This document shows, in pieces, positions 34,800 through 46,220 of a stretch of 64,000 nt of DNA. The notes beneath the pieces were generated by a model. The model saw nothing but the letters and a program-made list of their open reading frames with translations, did not search any database and was not told the DNA's origin. Origin of the DNA: Chelonoidis abingdonii (Eukaryota > Chordata > Testudines > Testudinidae); the NCBI RefSeq assembly GCF_003597395.2, contig NC_133770.1:199882281-199946280 (forward strand). The letters run 5' to 3'. Positions within the stretch are counted from its first letter, which is position 1. Each line of letters starts with the position of its first letter. Position numbers and translations under genes: made by a program.

Positions 34800-35930
34800 A
34801 TGGGTTGTAGATCCCTGATGATGCGTTGGAGGGGTTTTAGCTGGGGGCTGTATGTGATGGCCAGTGGAGTCCTGTTGGTTTCTTTCTTGGGTTTGTCTTG
34901 CAGTAGGAGGCTTCTGGGTACACGTCTGGCTCTGTTGATCTGTTTCCTAATTTCCTCGTGCGGGTATTGTAGTTTTGAGAATGCTTGGTGGAGATTTTGT
35001 AGGTGTTGGTCTCTGTCTGAGGGTTAGAGCAGATGCGGTTGTACCTCAGTGCTTGGCTGTAGACAATGGATCGTGTGATGTGCCCGGGATGGAAGCTGGA
35101 GGCATGAAGGTAGGCATAGCGGTCGGTAGGTTTTCGATATAGGGTGGTGTTAATGTGACCATCACTTATTTGCACCGTGGTGTCTAGAAAGTGGACCTCC
35201 CGTGTAGATTGGTCCAGGCTGAGGTTGATGGTGGGGTGGAAGTTGTTGAAATCGTGGTGGAATTTTTTAGAGTCTCCTTCCCATGGGTCCAGATGATGAA
35301 GATGTCATCAATGTAGCGTAGGTAGAGAAGGGGCGTGAGTGGACGAGAGCTGAGGAAGCGTTGTTCCAGGTCAGCCATAAAAAATTGGCATATTGTGGGG
35401 CCATGCGGGTGCCCATAGCAGTGCCACTGATCTGGAGATATATATTGTCATCAAACTTGAAATAGTTGTGTGTGAGTATAAAGGCACAGAGCTCAGCAGC
35501 CAGTTGTGCTGTGGCATCATCAGGGATACTGTTCCTGACAGCTTGTATTCCATCTGTGTGTGGGATGTTTGTGTAGAGAGCCTCTACATCCATGGTGGCT
35601 AGGATGGTGTTTTCTGGGAGGTGACCAATGCATTGTAGTTTCCTCAGGAAATCAGTGGTGTCACGGAGATAGCTGGGAGTGCTGGTGGCATAGGGTCTGA
35701 GTAGAGAGTCCACATATCCAGACAGTCCTTCAGTGAGAGTGCCAATGCCCGAGATGATGGGCGTCCAGGATTTCCGGGTTTGTGGATCTTGGGTAGTAGA
35801 TAGAATAACCCTGGTCGGGGCTCTAAGGGTATGTTGATTTGTTCCGGTGTTAGTGTAGGGAGTGTCCTGATTGGTATTGGAGAGTTGTCTGGCGGCCTCC
35901 TTTTGGTAGTCAGACCTGTTCATGATGACA
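34800..35930 (-). pseudogene. PLE reverse transcriptase, left copy
   Basis: In order on the minus strand: 'ADKGGAVVIMNRSDYQKEA', 'GRPIISGIGTLTEGLSGYVDSLL' style text, 'MDVEALYTNIPH', 'ISGTAMGTRMAPQYANF', the catalytic 'YLRYIDDIFIIW' and the thumb segment 'LYRKPTDRYAYLHASSFHPGH'. These are Penelope RT signatures; PLE RTs are related to telomerase. Compared with the right copy it lacks about 65 bp after 'RQLSNT'. Frames change near 35380 and 35180. Longest uninterrupted stretch is 35267-35923. Confidence 0.88.
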
Positions 35931-36045
35931 ACAGCACCTCCTTTATCAGCCTCTTTGATGATAATGTCAGGGTGGTTTTGAGGCTGTGGATGGCATTAAA
36001 ATTCTGCACGACTTAGGTTATGAGGCAACAGACCACAGTGAGAGA

Positions 36046-37268
36046 TTATGCCATACACTATCAAAGAAACTGAGGAACCACCTGATCAGCATCCTATACA
36101 GCAAACAGGAAAACATCAAAAAAAGAGCTCTCAACCTGGAGACTTCATTAATAACCAAACTTCCATAAAAACGGACTTCACTAAAATAAGACAGGAGATC
36201 TACACATTACTCACTTCACCTCTCTACAAAGGAAAAAGGACTGTAAGCTGTCTAAACTCCTACCTGCCACATGGGGCCACAACCGTGAGTACCCCTAACC
36301 CACCCAGCAATATCGTCAATCTATCCAACTACACACTCAGCCCAGAAGAAAAGTCTGTCCTATCTCGAGGGGGACTCTCTTTCTGCCCTGCCACCCCCAC
36401 CAACATGATACAGTTCTGTGGCGATCTGGAAGCCTACTTTCGCCGTCTCCGACTCAAAGAATACTTCCAGGACAACACTGAACAGTGCACTGATACACAG
36501 GTACCCTCCCACCAACAGCACAAGAAGAAGAACTCCACATGGACTCCTCCTGAGGGTCGAAATGACAGTCTGGACCTATACATTGAATGCTTCCGCCGAC
36601 GTGCACAGGCAGAAATCGTGGAAAAACAACATCGCTTGCCTCATAACCTAAGTCGTGCAGAACGCAATGCCATCCACAGCCTCAGAAACCACCCTGACAT
36701 TATCATCAAAGAGGCTGATAAAGGAGGTGCTGTTGTCATCATGAACAGGTCTGACTACCAAAAGGAGGCCGCCAGACAACTCTCCAATACCAAATTCTAC
36801 AGGCCACTTCCCTCAGATCCCACTGAGGAATACACTAAGAAACTGCACCATCTACTCAGGACACTCCCTACACTAACACCGGAACAAATCAACATACCCT
36901 TAGAGCCCGACCAGGGTTATTCTATCTACTACCCAAGATCCACAAACCCGGAAATCCTGGACGCCCCATCATCTCGGGCATTGGCACTCTCACTGAGGAC
37001 TGTCTGGATATGTGGACTCTCTACTCAGACCCTATGCCACCAGCACTCCCAGCTATCTCCGTGACACCACTGATTTCCTGAGGAAACTACAATGCATTGG
37101 TCACCTCCCAGAAAACACCATCCTAGCCACCATGGATGTAGAGGCTCTCTACACAAACATCCCACACACAGATGGAATACAAGCTGTCAGGAACAGTATC
37201 CCTGATGATGCCACAGCACAACTGGCTGCTGAGCTCTGTGCCTTTATACTCACACACAACTATTTCAG
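36046..37268 (+). pseudogene. PLE N-terminal region and early RT, right copy
   Basis: A 338-codon open stretch (36048-37064) reads 'YTLSPEEKSVLSRGG', 'FCGDLEAYFRRLRLKEYF', 'LPHNLSRAERNAIHSLRNHPDIIIKEADKGG' and 'MNRSDYQKEAARQLSNTKFYRPLPS'. This is the conserved PLE segment ahead of RT. It slips frame near 36920 and resumes as 'MDSLLRPYATSTPSYLRDTTDFL' and 'MDVEALYTNIPH' (37012-37260). After 'LTHNYF' the sequence changes abruptly at about 37268, before the catalytic YIDD. The first Met shown is not a known start. Confidence 0.85.
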
Positions 37269-38440
37269 TTGTTTAGTCAGAGCTGGGATGGTGCCCAATT
37301 TGGCGATGACTGATCAGCAGTTTCGCTGAAGTTTCTGAGTGTTTGCGCAGGAGTGCCACCTTAAGGGTATAGGCGTGGCCGGAGGGAGTCCTACAGGTTT
37401 CGAATGTGTTATATGATTTGTGCCATCCTCTTCCATCGTGGATGCTGTCCGTTTGGGCCGAGTTTAATAGAGGAGGGACGTTGCTGATTTGGTTGTATAA
37501 GATCGCGGTTTTGGGCAATTGAGGTCGGCGAAGTTGAGAAGGCTCCACAATATCCGCAGTCCGTTCGAGTGAGAGTGGCCAATTGCCTGAGATGATGGCG
37601 GGCGTCCAGGTTTTCTGGGTTTGTGGATCATGGGTGCAGTTAGATAGAATAACCGGCTGGGTTGAATTGTTTCAGTTGGTCTCGTAAGAGGTTATGTTGG
37701 ATTTGTTCCATCTGTTAGGTTCCTGGTTGAGTGTTTAGTGTTATGGGTGCCTTGTCTGTCGGCTGGTTAGTGGTTGTGCGAGTCGTGGTATGTATTCCTC
37801 GTGGGTCTGAAGATAGGACGTGGCCTGTGAATTTGGTATTGGGAAGTTTGCTGGCGGGGCCAGCCGGACCTTTTGTAGTCAATCACGATACTGTGATTGA
37901 TGGACAACGCAGCACCTCCTTAATCATTGCAGACCTCTTTGATGATTAATGTCAGAGGTTGTGTTGTGGGTTTGTCATGGGAGTGTGTCTGGGGCTCTGA
38001 GTACGTGGATTTGGTATTGGCATCTGCAGATTATTTCGGTACGGTTGACCAGGTGCAGAAGGTGAGCTGTGGATGATCCGGTCTTAACCCAGTGAGCTGT
38101 ATTGGCCTCGATACTTCATCATATCGGAAAGAACTGAGGAAGGAAGAACCACAGGTTGGCCTGCCACCCAAGGGACTAGTGCTGGGTCAGCTTCCTATAC
38201 TAGCAAACAGGATTGTCCAGGGATGGTGGTTGTAGGGATCCCTTAGCTGAATGTCGCTCTCAGGAGAAGAAGAGGTTTATGCTCCCTGGGGCTTATGTGC
38301 TGGCATATGCTGTGATGACTAATTTGGAGTCCTGTTGGTTTCATTTACTATAATCCAAGAGCTGTTCTCGGTCTATAAAAAAACGACTTCTACAAGCATA
38401 AAGACAGGGTAGGGCGTCGCTATACTCTGAGCACTCACTT
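37269..38440 (-). other. Scrambled antisense PLE block, indel-rich
   Basis: Much of this block matches the antisense of PLE sequence already present at 34740-35980 but with very frequent insertions. Examples are 'gatgatggcgggcgtccagg', 'gggtttgtggatcatggg', 'agatagaataacc', 'ggcctgccacccaaggga' and 'gagtcctgttggtttcat'. The order is broken up. It reads like a low-quality consensus of inverted PLE copies rather than normal decay. Confidence 0.6.
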
Positions 38441-38621
38441 TCACCTCTCCTGGACTAAACAAAGACTGTGAATGGCTTGCCAATTACAGAACCAGTTTCT
38501 CCTCCCTTGGTTTTCACACCTCTACTGCTAGAACAGGGCCCCATCCTCCCTGATTGAACTAACCTCGTTATCTCTAGCTTACTTGCTGGCATATACCTGC
38601 CCCTGGAAATTTCCACTACCT

Positions 38622-38661
38622 GCATCTGACGAAGTGGGTATTCACCCACGAAAGCTCATGC
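38622..38661 (+). ncRNA. Hammerhead-like ribozyme motif (right PLE tail), best copy
   Basis: GCAT (38622-38625), CTGACGA (38626-38632), stem II GTGGGT/ACCCAC with loop ATTC, GAA (38650-38652), A-GC-T minimal stem III, C at 38657, and ATGC (38658-38661) fully complementary to GCAT. This satisfies the minimal type I hammerhead layout with one-base-pair stem III reported for PLEs, except for one extra A after CTGACGA. Predicted cleavage is after C38657. Confidence 0.68.
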
Positions 38662-38714
38662 TCCAAAACGTCTGTTAGTCTATAAGGTGTCACAGGATTC
38701 TCTGCTGCTTTTAT

Positions 38715-38724
38715 AGTGTAGGAC
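38715..38724. repeat. 10-bp target duplication, right
   Basis: AGTGTAGGAC; partner of 34085-34094. Confidence 0.8.
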
Positions 38725-39415
38725 ATCTCACACTGAGTCACATTTTTTTCTGGATTGAGTTTTATGTTCTTGTCTCTGCACTGCTGCAGAAAAGCTTGTC
38801 CTTTTCTGTTGCAGTCTCATTCAGTTTCTGTATCATTGCTCCCTTCACCTACAATGAGAATATCATCTGCTGTTTTCACCGCAGGCATTTCTTACAGCAC
38901 ATGGGTGAGTCTTCCCTGGAACACCTCTAGCATTCGACTTATACCCATTGGCATGCATAATGACCTGTAGTGACCAACTGGTGTTTCAAAAAGTGTCAGC
39001 ATTCTGGACTTATTGTATAGGCTTTTGTGCCAAACCCACTCCTCACATCACAAATCATGATTCTGGTTTTGGAGAGTTCTGGAGAGATGGCATCAATTAT
39101 AGGAAGTAGATAATGGCATCTTTTCAATGCCCAGTACAGTGGCTTTGGGTCTATGCAGATGTGTAATTAGCCTGCAAGCTTCTTTACCACCATGATGCTG
39201 CTTACTCAGGCTATACTGGCCTCTACAGGTGCCATGGTATCCCATCTCTGAAGTTTTTGAGCCCCTTGTGTACTGGATTACATCATGCCACTGGAGTTTT
39301 CCTTTGTGGTAAGCACACAGCTGCTACTGGGGACTCTATTTACAGTTACAGCTTTCCTTTGAAGCACCTGTCATCTCTGAAGGAATCCTCATGATTTTAA
39401 AATTGCCTCCATTGT
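38725..39415 (-). pseudogene. Gypsy pol, 5' part: N-terminal reverse transcriptase
   Basis: Minus strand shows 'RCFKGKL', 'LQRWDTMAPVEASIA', 'VSSIMVVKKLAG', 'LHICIDPKPLYWALKRCHYLLPIIDAI', 'ELSKTRIMICDV' and, near the insertion, 'RDKNIKLNPEK'-like remnants. This is the fingers/palm entry of a gypsy RT. It continues in 33200-34084 on the far side of the PLE. The upstream end meets a hAT insertion at 39416. Stops and small indels are common. Confidence 0.8.
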
Positions 39416-39711
39416 CAGCGGCGGTTCCAGGCACCAGCGTTTCAAGCATTGTGCCTGGGGCGGCAAGCCATGGGGGGTGCCCTGCTGGTCCGTGCGAGGG
39501 CGGCAGTCAGGCAGCCTTCTGTGGCTTCCCTGCAGGAGGTCCTCTGGTCCCATGGTTTTGGTGGTAATTCGGCAGCGGGTACGCTGAAGCTGCGAGACCG
39601 GCGGATCTCCAGCAGACAAGCCACTGAATCCATGGGACCTCCTGCAGGTGCGCTGCAGGAGGAAGCCTGCCTGCCGTGCTTGGGGCAGCAAAAAAGCTAG
39701 AACCACTCCTG
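39416..39711. mobile_element. hAT-type non-autonomous element, perfect 8-bp duplication
   Basis: Starts CAGCGGCGGTTCCAGGC and ends AGAACCACTCCTG. Flanks TCCATTGT at 39408-39415 and 39712-39719 match exactly. The 8-bp duplication and CAG...CTG ends fit hAT. GC-rich, non-coding; open frames inside are spurious. Confidence 0.87.
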
Positions 39712-39719
39712 TCCATTGT

Positions 39720-40062
39720 CCATGGGTCTCCCCCTTTTTGCTTCTTGCACTGCAGCTATAAAATTTGGATGCTGCACCCTGATCAGAATCATGACTCGTA
39801 TGGCTGCATTCCCCTACAAGGAGTCTTTGGTGCTTACCACCCACCACCACAAACTTCAGTTAGTCCTCTGTTGTTTTTCAGGTTAGTTACTATGGGGTTA
39901 TGTTTTCTTATGGGCTTCATTATGCTCTTATTGTACACTTAGATTGTAAGGGATGTGTTCAAGTCCAATTCCCCCTGAGGAATCATATTGCAGGAGACCC
40001 TACTAGCCAGCTGAAACTGCATATGGTGTTTCCCTATTAATGTTGTTGCAGTAGTAGTTATA
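39720..40062. other. No clear feature; possibly further gypsy sequence
   Basis: Lies upstream (minus sense) of the gypsy RT fragment, but no protease or RT motif could be read. Confidence 0.4.
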
Positions 40063-40070
40063 ATCTATGT

Positions 40071-40526
40071 CAGTGGTCCCCAAACTGTGAAGAGCACCCC
40101 CTTGAGGAGTGCAAAGGAATCTTTGGGGGGGCACAGTGGGCCTGGACCAGCCCCCAAGGGGAGCGAAGAGGGAGTACCACCCATTGCTGGTTTGCCCTCA
40201 GCTCCAGACACAGCTCAGGCCCCTACCACAGACCCACTCCCAGCCCCAGTCCAGGCCACAGCTCTGCTCTTGCCCAGGCCTCAGCCACAGCCCCGAGATC
40301 AGCCCCTGCACCCGGCCGCGGCTCTAGGTGCAGCTCCGACCCCATCCTTGTCTCCTGGGCCAAGCTCCAACAATGGCCCCATTCCCAGCTCCCAACCGTG
40401 GCTCTGTTCCTGATGGCAGCCCCGCTTCCAGCCCTGATCCAACTGTGGTTCCTAGGGGGAGGCACGGACAGCTTCCATTATGGGTAACGGGGGTGGAGAA
40501 TGACAGAAAAAGTTTAGGGATCACTG
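40071..40526. mobile_element. hAT-type non-autonomous element, 456 bp
   Basis: Begins CAGTGGTCCCCAAACTG and ends AAAGTTTAGGGATCACTG, imperfect inverted ends. Flanks ATCTATGT (40063-40070) and TTCTATGT (40527-40534) match 7/8. The C-rich body gives proline-rich spurious open frames (for example 40087-40413). Confidence 0.83.
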
Positions 40527-40534
40527 TTCTATGT

Positions 40535-43500
40535 TGACCACCACTGGTGGGAAATGGGAATGTTTGCCAGAGGATATCTGACATTTGTTGACAATAGAGG
40601 AATGGTGTGACTCAAGAATATTAGATTCTATACTAGATTCTAGATGGGAGTTTGCTATAGTAAGCACAGACTCTTCTGCCAATGCCTCTTTCCCCTCCAC
40701 CCTTCCACCCAAACTTGACCCCTTCTGCTCCTTCTCTACCAACCTGTCCTTGGTCCAATCCTGAGTATTCCTCATCCTGGGCTCCTCATTCCAGCTCATT
40801 TCCTTGCCCTGCCTACCAGTCCAAGTCTCACTCTCCAGTTGAGCCTCTGCTCCAGGCTCCTTGTCCCATTCTACTTCCCACAGATTTGTTCTTATCCCCT
40901 CTGTATTCAGTTCAGACATCTTCCTCCTTCATGTTGCCTGGGTACCTAGAGAGGGCCTTTAAAATCACAGGAGAGATAAGCTCCCTGTTCTTAATTCTGG
41001 TACCCAGACCAATTCCAGATTGCAGCATAACAGAGCTGCAATTGCAGGGAAAGTCCTGTTTGACCTCAGCTGGAGAATGCCCAGTAGAGATGGATTCTTC
41101 AAAAAATTTAGCTGCTAAAATCTAAGATGTCTTTACTGAGCATGTGCTAACTGTGACTTTTTCCAAAGACCTACACCTTGGCCATATTATGGCAGATCTT
41201 CATGTGAATGGTAAAAGGCACAGAGAAGACCTCCCCCACCATCAAATTTCAAGTCTCTGCTCCAAAACATAGGGCACTAAAGCATCTAGAATGTTGTCAG
41301 ATTTTTCTTTTAACAGGACCAAAACAATGTTTCCCTAGCCTCATTCTCAGAAATGGGTGAACCATTTTGGCTGAAATTAAAACAAAAAGGCTGAGGCAAA
41401 CACTTGTCATGGAAAATGTTAGTCCAAACAGTTAAACACTATTAGCAACTAAAACCAGGATTTTGTAACAGGAAGTGTCAGGCAACTTTAATAATAGGCA
41501 GAGCTATCAACCCCACCTATAATAATGTCTAACAGTTCACTTTAAGCTAGTGAACTATGTATGACCTGCACCAGCACTAAATCAGTTGTTTTTATTAAGG
41601 AAAAAATGACTGAGGCACTAAGCCATGATTGCACAGCATGTACACAAAATTCAGAGCTGATAAAAAAAAAATTGGGAAACATCAAAATGAGAGGTTGAAT
41701 CAAATGCACTAAGAATATATCATGACAATTACAGAGAGAACATACCTGCAATGTATAGATTCACCCTCATTGGTGTCCAAGTGACAGATTTATTATTCCC
41801 TCTGCAGAACTGAATATGGCTGAACATCATGTAAGAGGCAAATCTCAAAAATATAAAAAATACTACACAATGCATTTTCTGATTTATAAAAAAAGCACCT
41901 CATTAAGAATGACTGACTGAATTAAACCTATATTAAAGTTTAAACCACTAAATCCATACTATGTATGTTACTCTAAAGATTTAAGACTTGGTAATTTTTG
42001 CAAGGTTTACTTACTGTCTGAATTAAATGACTTAAATATTTATCTTTGATTTTCTCCCTTTCCTCTCTTTTAGGTTCTTTGAACATTTACAACTGTTAAT
42101 CTGCTTCTTATAAAAAACTAGTTTTTTTCCAGTCATGTCATTCATTTCAAAATTTAATGCATAAAAGCTGTTTGTCAGATTTTGTAGGACAGTGTTTACA
42201 TGCACAACTACTATGATTAAGTCAGAAACATTCAAATCAATTGTTTTTCACTAGCAACTTATATCCATAACCACAACAAAAATTCCAGACTGAAAAACTC
42301 AACATGCAAATCTTGGTAATGGTTTTATCTTTGGTTGACAAGACTGGATCTGTATTACTATAGAAGTGTCAAATGTGACATAGAAAATTAATATTGATAT
42401 AGCATAACATTTAGCATATGTACAGGCCAGAGTATAACCAATTTATTATCTTTCCATTACATGTTAATGTTATCTCTCTCACACACACACCTCTTGAGGT
42501 CAGTCAAGACAAGATCTCTTGAACTTTCAAAGAGTCCTTTGAAATCTAGACCACTCATCCTCTTTTTTTTTTTACCATGGACCTAATAAAATTTGTTTGA
42601 CCTCACACTTCAGTAACGTTAATTTTGCAATTTCCCTTTTGTTCTCCACCTTTGTTTTTGTGCATTATCTGGTTATACTGTAAGCACCTCAAGCCAGGGA
42701 TTAGTAGCAATACTGGAAAGTCTAATGGTGTTGACTTTACTATTCCATAACCACGAGTGGTATAGGATTAGAAATGATCAAAGTTTTTCAACATTTGAAA
42801 AATGCAGTGGAAATTTAAAAGTAGTAACATTTTTTTTCAAAAAAACTGCATGATTTTTTGGTCTGTTCAAGCAGCTTTACATAGGATATAGCACTTTGTA
42901 AACAGCAAAGGTTGAAATCACAGGTGTGAGTATTTTTCCACTGAACCTGTGAGTGATGAGTCAGCCACTGGTTAAGAATGGTTTTGGCTTCCAACAACTG
43001 CTTCATCTATATGGAACTACATTAAGTATACTCATAGTTACACATACACAGAGAAAACTTTGAGTGACTAGTAACATGGGTCATATGGAGGAAAGCTCTC
43101 CTCTGTTTCCAGGCAGTGGGTTAAAGCTAGTGTATCCATTGGCAAGGGTGCTGAGACACCATTAGATTCTACCTCAGTATTTTTGGAAACACTCAAAATC
43201 ACCTCAACCTCTATTTTTACAAGCTACCTGAATAAAGATGCTGAAGCTTTGACCTAATGCTATTCTCCATCAAGTGGAAAGAGAGGGCTTCTGAGAGCTG
43301 ATGATTGAAGTATCCTCCTAATTTATTACAAATTGCCTTTCCTTACATTTACGAAGTGTTGCTGCTTAACAGTTTGGGGAATTGGAGGATAATAATGCAG
43401 AAATGTGTCAGTGATTTTTTAGTTAATAGTCTAGCAATGTATGTATTATACTATATGTCCTGTGTGCAAAACTGGTGAATTTTAGCAGATTTTAATTGGC

Positions 43501-44179
43501 CAAATGATCAAGTACAATTGACACAAATAAGCTATTTGTGTCCAGAAATAATGAATTACCACACACTTTTATGGATATATTACAAACATTTTAATCATTA
43601 GCACAGCAGGTTCTAACAATGACAAAGAAACCTAGATAATAAATTATTATGGCAAAATGTGAGCAGGTTTACTCATGTGTTGGTGCATGCCAATGATATA
43701 CTTTGGAGAACAGGTTGGTGAACACATATTTGATCTTCTTAAATCACATTTCCTCAAAAATACAGACTATGGGGTTTCGTCAGCTGACTGGCAGTAGGCA
43801 GATCTTCAATGTGTGTAAATCAATTTAGCTCTCGAAGTCAATGGAGTTGTGCCATTTTATCCGAGCTGAGAATCTAGACACATCTTTTAAAAATTAACTG
43901 GCAAATTGTGAATCCATTATAAAAGTTCTTTAGGTTAGAAATTAGTCTTACCAATTTAAGTGTGTCTACTATAATAAATGACAGTTCTTTCCATTTTTAG
44001 ATATATTACCATCTCCTGCTATTTTCTCTAAACTGAAAATAGATAATAGATTTAGAACAAGTAAACAAGTTCTAGAACTGTGTGTGCCCTTAATCTGAGA
44101 TTTCTACAGTACTCAATACCATGGTATTTACACTTACCAAAATATTAATAGTTTATCCTCAATAACACTGTGAAGTATG
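40535..44179. other. No recognisable feature (3.6 kb)
   Basis: 40680-41130 is pyrimidine-rich with a 147-codon proline/serine-rich open frame lacking any domain. The rest is AT-rich. A partial relative of the hairpin repeat is at 43818-43880. Confidence 0.45.
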
Positions 44180-45220
44180 ATTAATGTTGATTTTCAGTCT
44201 TGGGCTCTGGAGAAGTTCCAGAGGACGGAAAGAATGCTAATATTGTGTCACTATTTAAAGAAAGTACAAGGGACAGCTAGGTGACATTGATCCCAGGCAA
44301 AATAATAGAACAGGACTCAATAAATGATTGAAGTAGGATAATATAATTAATTCTAATAAACATGGGTTTATAGAAAAGGGATCTTGTCAACTAATTTTTT
44401 TTGGAGGTTACATGATTGATTTATAAAGGTAATATTGTTGATGTATAGATTTGACTTGCTACTGCACAACATTTTGATAAAGAAACAAACAAAAATCAAC
44501 ATAGCACACTTGAAATGAATTAGGTCTCAACACATAAGTAAAAGGAATCCTCACACAAATGTGCTTCTAGTTGGGTAACACAGTTATCAATTCTTGATTC
44601 TGTGCTATTTAGCATTTTTATCAATGACATGGAACAAAAAACCAAAATCATGATTGATAAAGTTTGCAAATGACACGAAGATTGAGGAAGTAGTAAATAA
44701 TAAAAAGAGAGTTCATTGATAAAGAGCAATCTGCATTGCTAGGTAAACTGGCTGCAGGCAAACAATGTGTGTTTTTAACATGACTAATTGTAAATATATA
44801 CAACAAAAATGCAGACCATACTTACAGCATGAGGGAGTTTATCCTAGGAACCAGTGATTCTTAAAACAGACTTGGGGGTTGTATGGGAAAATCAGCTCCA
44901 CATGAGCTCCCAGTGATGCTTCAGCCAAAAGGGCTAATGTGATACTTGAATATATGAGGGGGAAATTGAGTAAGAGTAGAGAGGTACCTATCTATTTAAC
45001 ATTGATGTGATTGATTCTGGAATAGTGTCCAGCTCTAGGGTCCACAATCAAGAAGGATGTTAAAAAATTGGAGAGGGGTCAGAGAATAGCCATAAGAATG
45101 ATTAAAGGATTAGAAAAGATGCCTTATAATGAAAGATGCAAGGAGCTCGATCTATTTAGCTTAACAAAGAGAAGGTTAAGGGATGACTTGATCACACTCA
45201 ATAAGTACCTATGGGGGAAC
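44180..45220 (+). mobile_element. CR1/L3-type LINE fragment ending in RT C-terminus
   Basis: Diverged LINE sequence includes 'tttatcaatgacatgga' and 'aagtttgcaaatgacac' (remnant of the F-A-D-D RT motif, here FANDT), 'aacagacttgggggttgt', and 'ctggaatagtgtccagct'. The C-terminal frame 45050-45220 reads 'GLEKMPYNERCKELDLFSLTKRRLRDDLI', the standard end of CR1-clade ORF2. The catalytic D-D is already lost to N-D. The copy stops at 45220, where LTR-like sequence begins. Confidence 0.8.
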
Positions 45221-45955
45221 TGTAAAAGAATGACTCATCAGCCAGTGCCCACTCATGGCAAGGTGTGGCCCAGCAGGCTTTCCTCCTCTTGCTGTTCCAG
45301 CTCTGCAGAAGTCTGCCTTGTCTCATGACTCAGCCCTATAAGCAGGTCACATTTAGTTCCATCCCCTTCAGGAAATCTCACAAACTATAGTGTGAGGTCC
45401 TAACATCAGGTCACTGACTCTGGGCCAAGTGTTCTTACATACTCTTGTCTTCAGGCTTTTATATCCCTTCAGTCCATATCCCTTTATCTGGGGGTGTCAT
45501 GCTACCTTCCTCAGTAGCCAGCAGAGGAGCACCTTCCTTTCTTCTGGGTTTCAGTCCATGGAATCTGTAGAAATCATCCAAAGCCATCTATCCAGACCCC
45601 TTGCTGCCTCCCTGGATCACTTCCTACCTGGGCTTGTTCCAAGCCTTTCCCACAAGCCCGTCCTGTGATCACTCCTCCATGGAGTATTCATCATCTCCTA
45701 GGCTCTGCAGAGTTCTTTACCACTCTTCTTCAAAGTGCTGCCTCCTCAGGCTTTCTCCCTGGAGGCATAAGTACTACTGAGCCCTGACCCTCAGGGCTTC
45801 TTTCTTGGAATCTCTTTGGCTGGTCTGGATTCTCAACTCCAGTCTTCTTCAAAGACCATCTTTGTGGCCTTCCCTCAGGTCCACTTCAGGAGCCCCCGAG
45901 TTCAAGATGTGATGGGACAAGCGTTTGTGCAAGTCACCTCTTTATGGATCTAGAG
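45221..45955 (-). mobile_element. Antisense LTR-like segment
   Basis: Starts TGTAAAAGAATGACTCATCAGCC on the plus strand, close to the edge of the antisense LTR at 16831 (TGTAGCAAAGTGATGACTCACC). It interrupts the LINE fragment. A minus-strand TATA-like 'gatataaaagcc' lies near 45456-45470. The other boundary is uncertain and no target duplication was found. Confidence 0.5.
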
Positions 45956-46094
45956 AAAACAAAGTCTGTGTCTACTAATATTCCTCAATGGTTTCTCTGG
46001 TGTCTATAGTCCTCCTTTTGTTGGGTAGATGACACCTCTTGTGATAAACTAGTATTTTACACTTGGTAATGTTTCTCTCCTGACCATGGGTGGC

Positions 46095-46108
46095 GGGGGG
46101 GGGGGGGG
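46095..46108. repeat. G14 homopolymer
   Basis: Fourteen consecutive Gs flanked by further G-rich bases; potential G-quadruplex or sequencing problem site. Confidence 0.85.
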
Positions 46109-46220
46109 AGGGTTCCAATTTCATTGCAAGCACTTAATTGTTACCTTATAACATGGGATACAGATATGATAAGTGAGTTTAATGCATGCAGCAACTCAAG
46201 TCTCTGACCTGCAGACTCAG

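Larger units (their letters stand above)
34095..38714. mobile_element. Penelope-like insertion: two head-to-head copies within gypsy pol
   Basis: Both outer ends are PLE 3' tails. The left end is antisense (34095-34221) and the right end is sense (38622-38714), so the two copies point away from each other with a junction near 36027-36045. The near-identical 10-bp duplications at 34085 and 38715 and the split gypsy frame show it arrived as one event. The left copy is fairly complete from RT to tail. The right copy has the N-terminal region and early RT, then a scrambled block (37269-38440), then the tail. Confidence 0.82.

Noticed and set aside
36048..37064. 338-codon frame as an intact gene
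   Set aside because: It is the PLE N-terminal region, slips frame before the RT catalytic site and is cut at 37268.
40682..41125. 147-codon proline/serine-rich open frame
   Set aside because: Pyrimidine-rich DNA gives such frames by chance; no domain or neighbour support.
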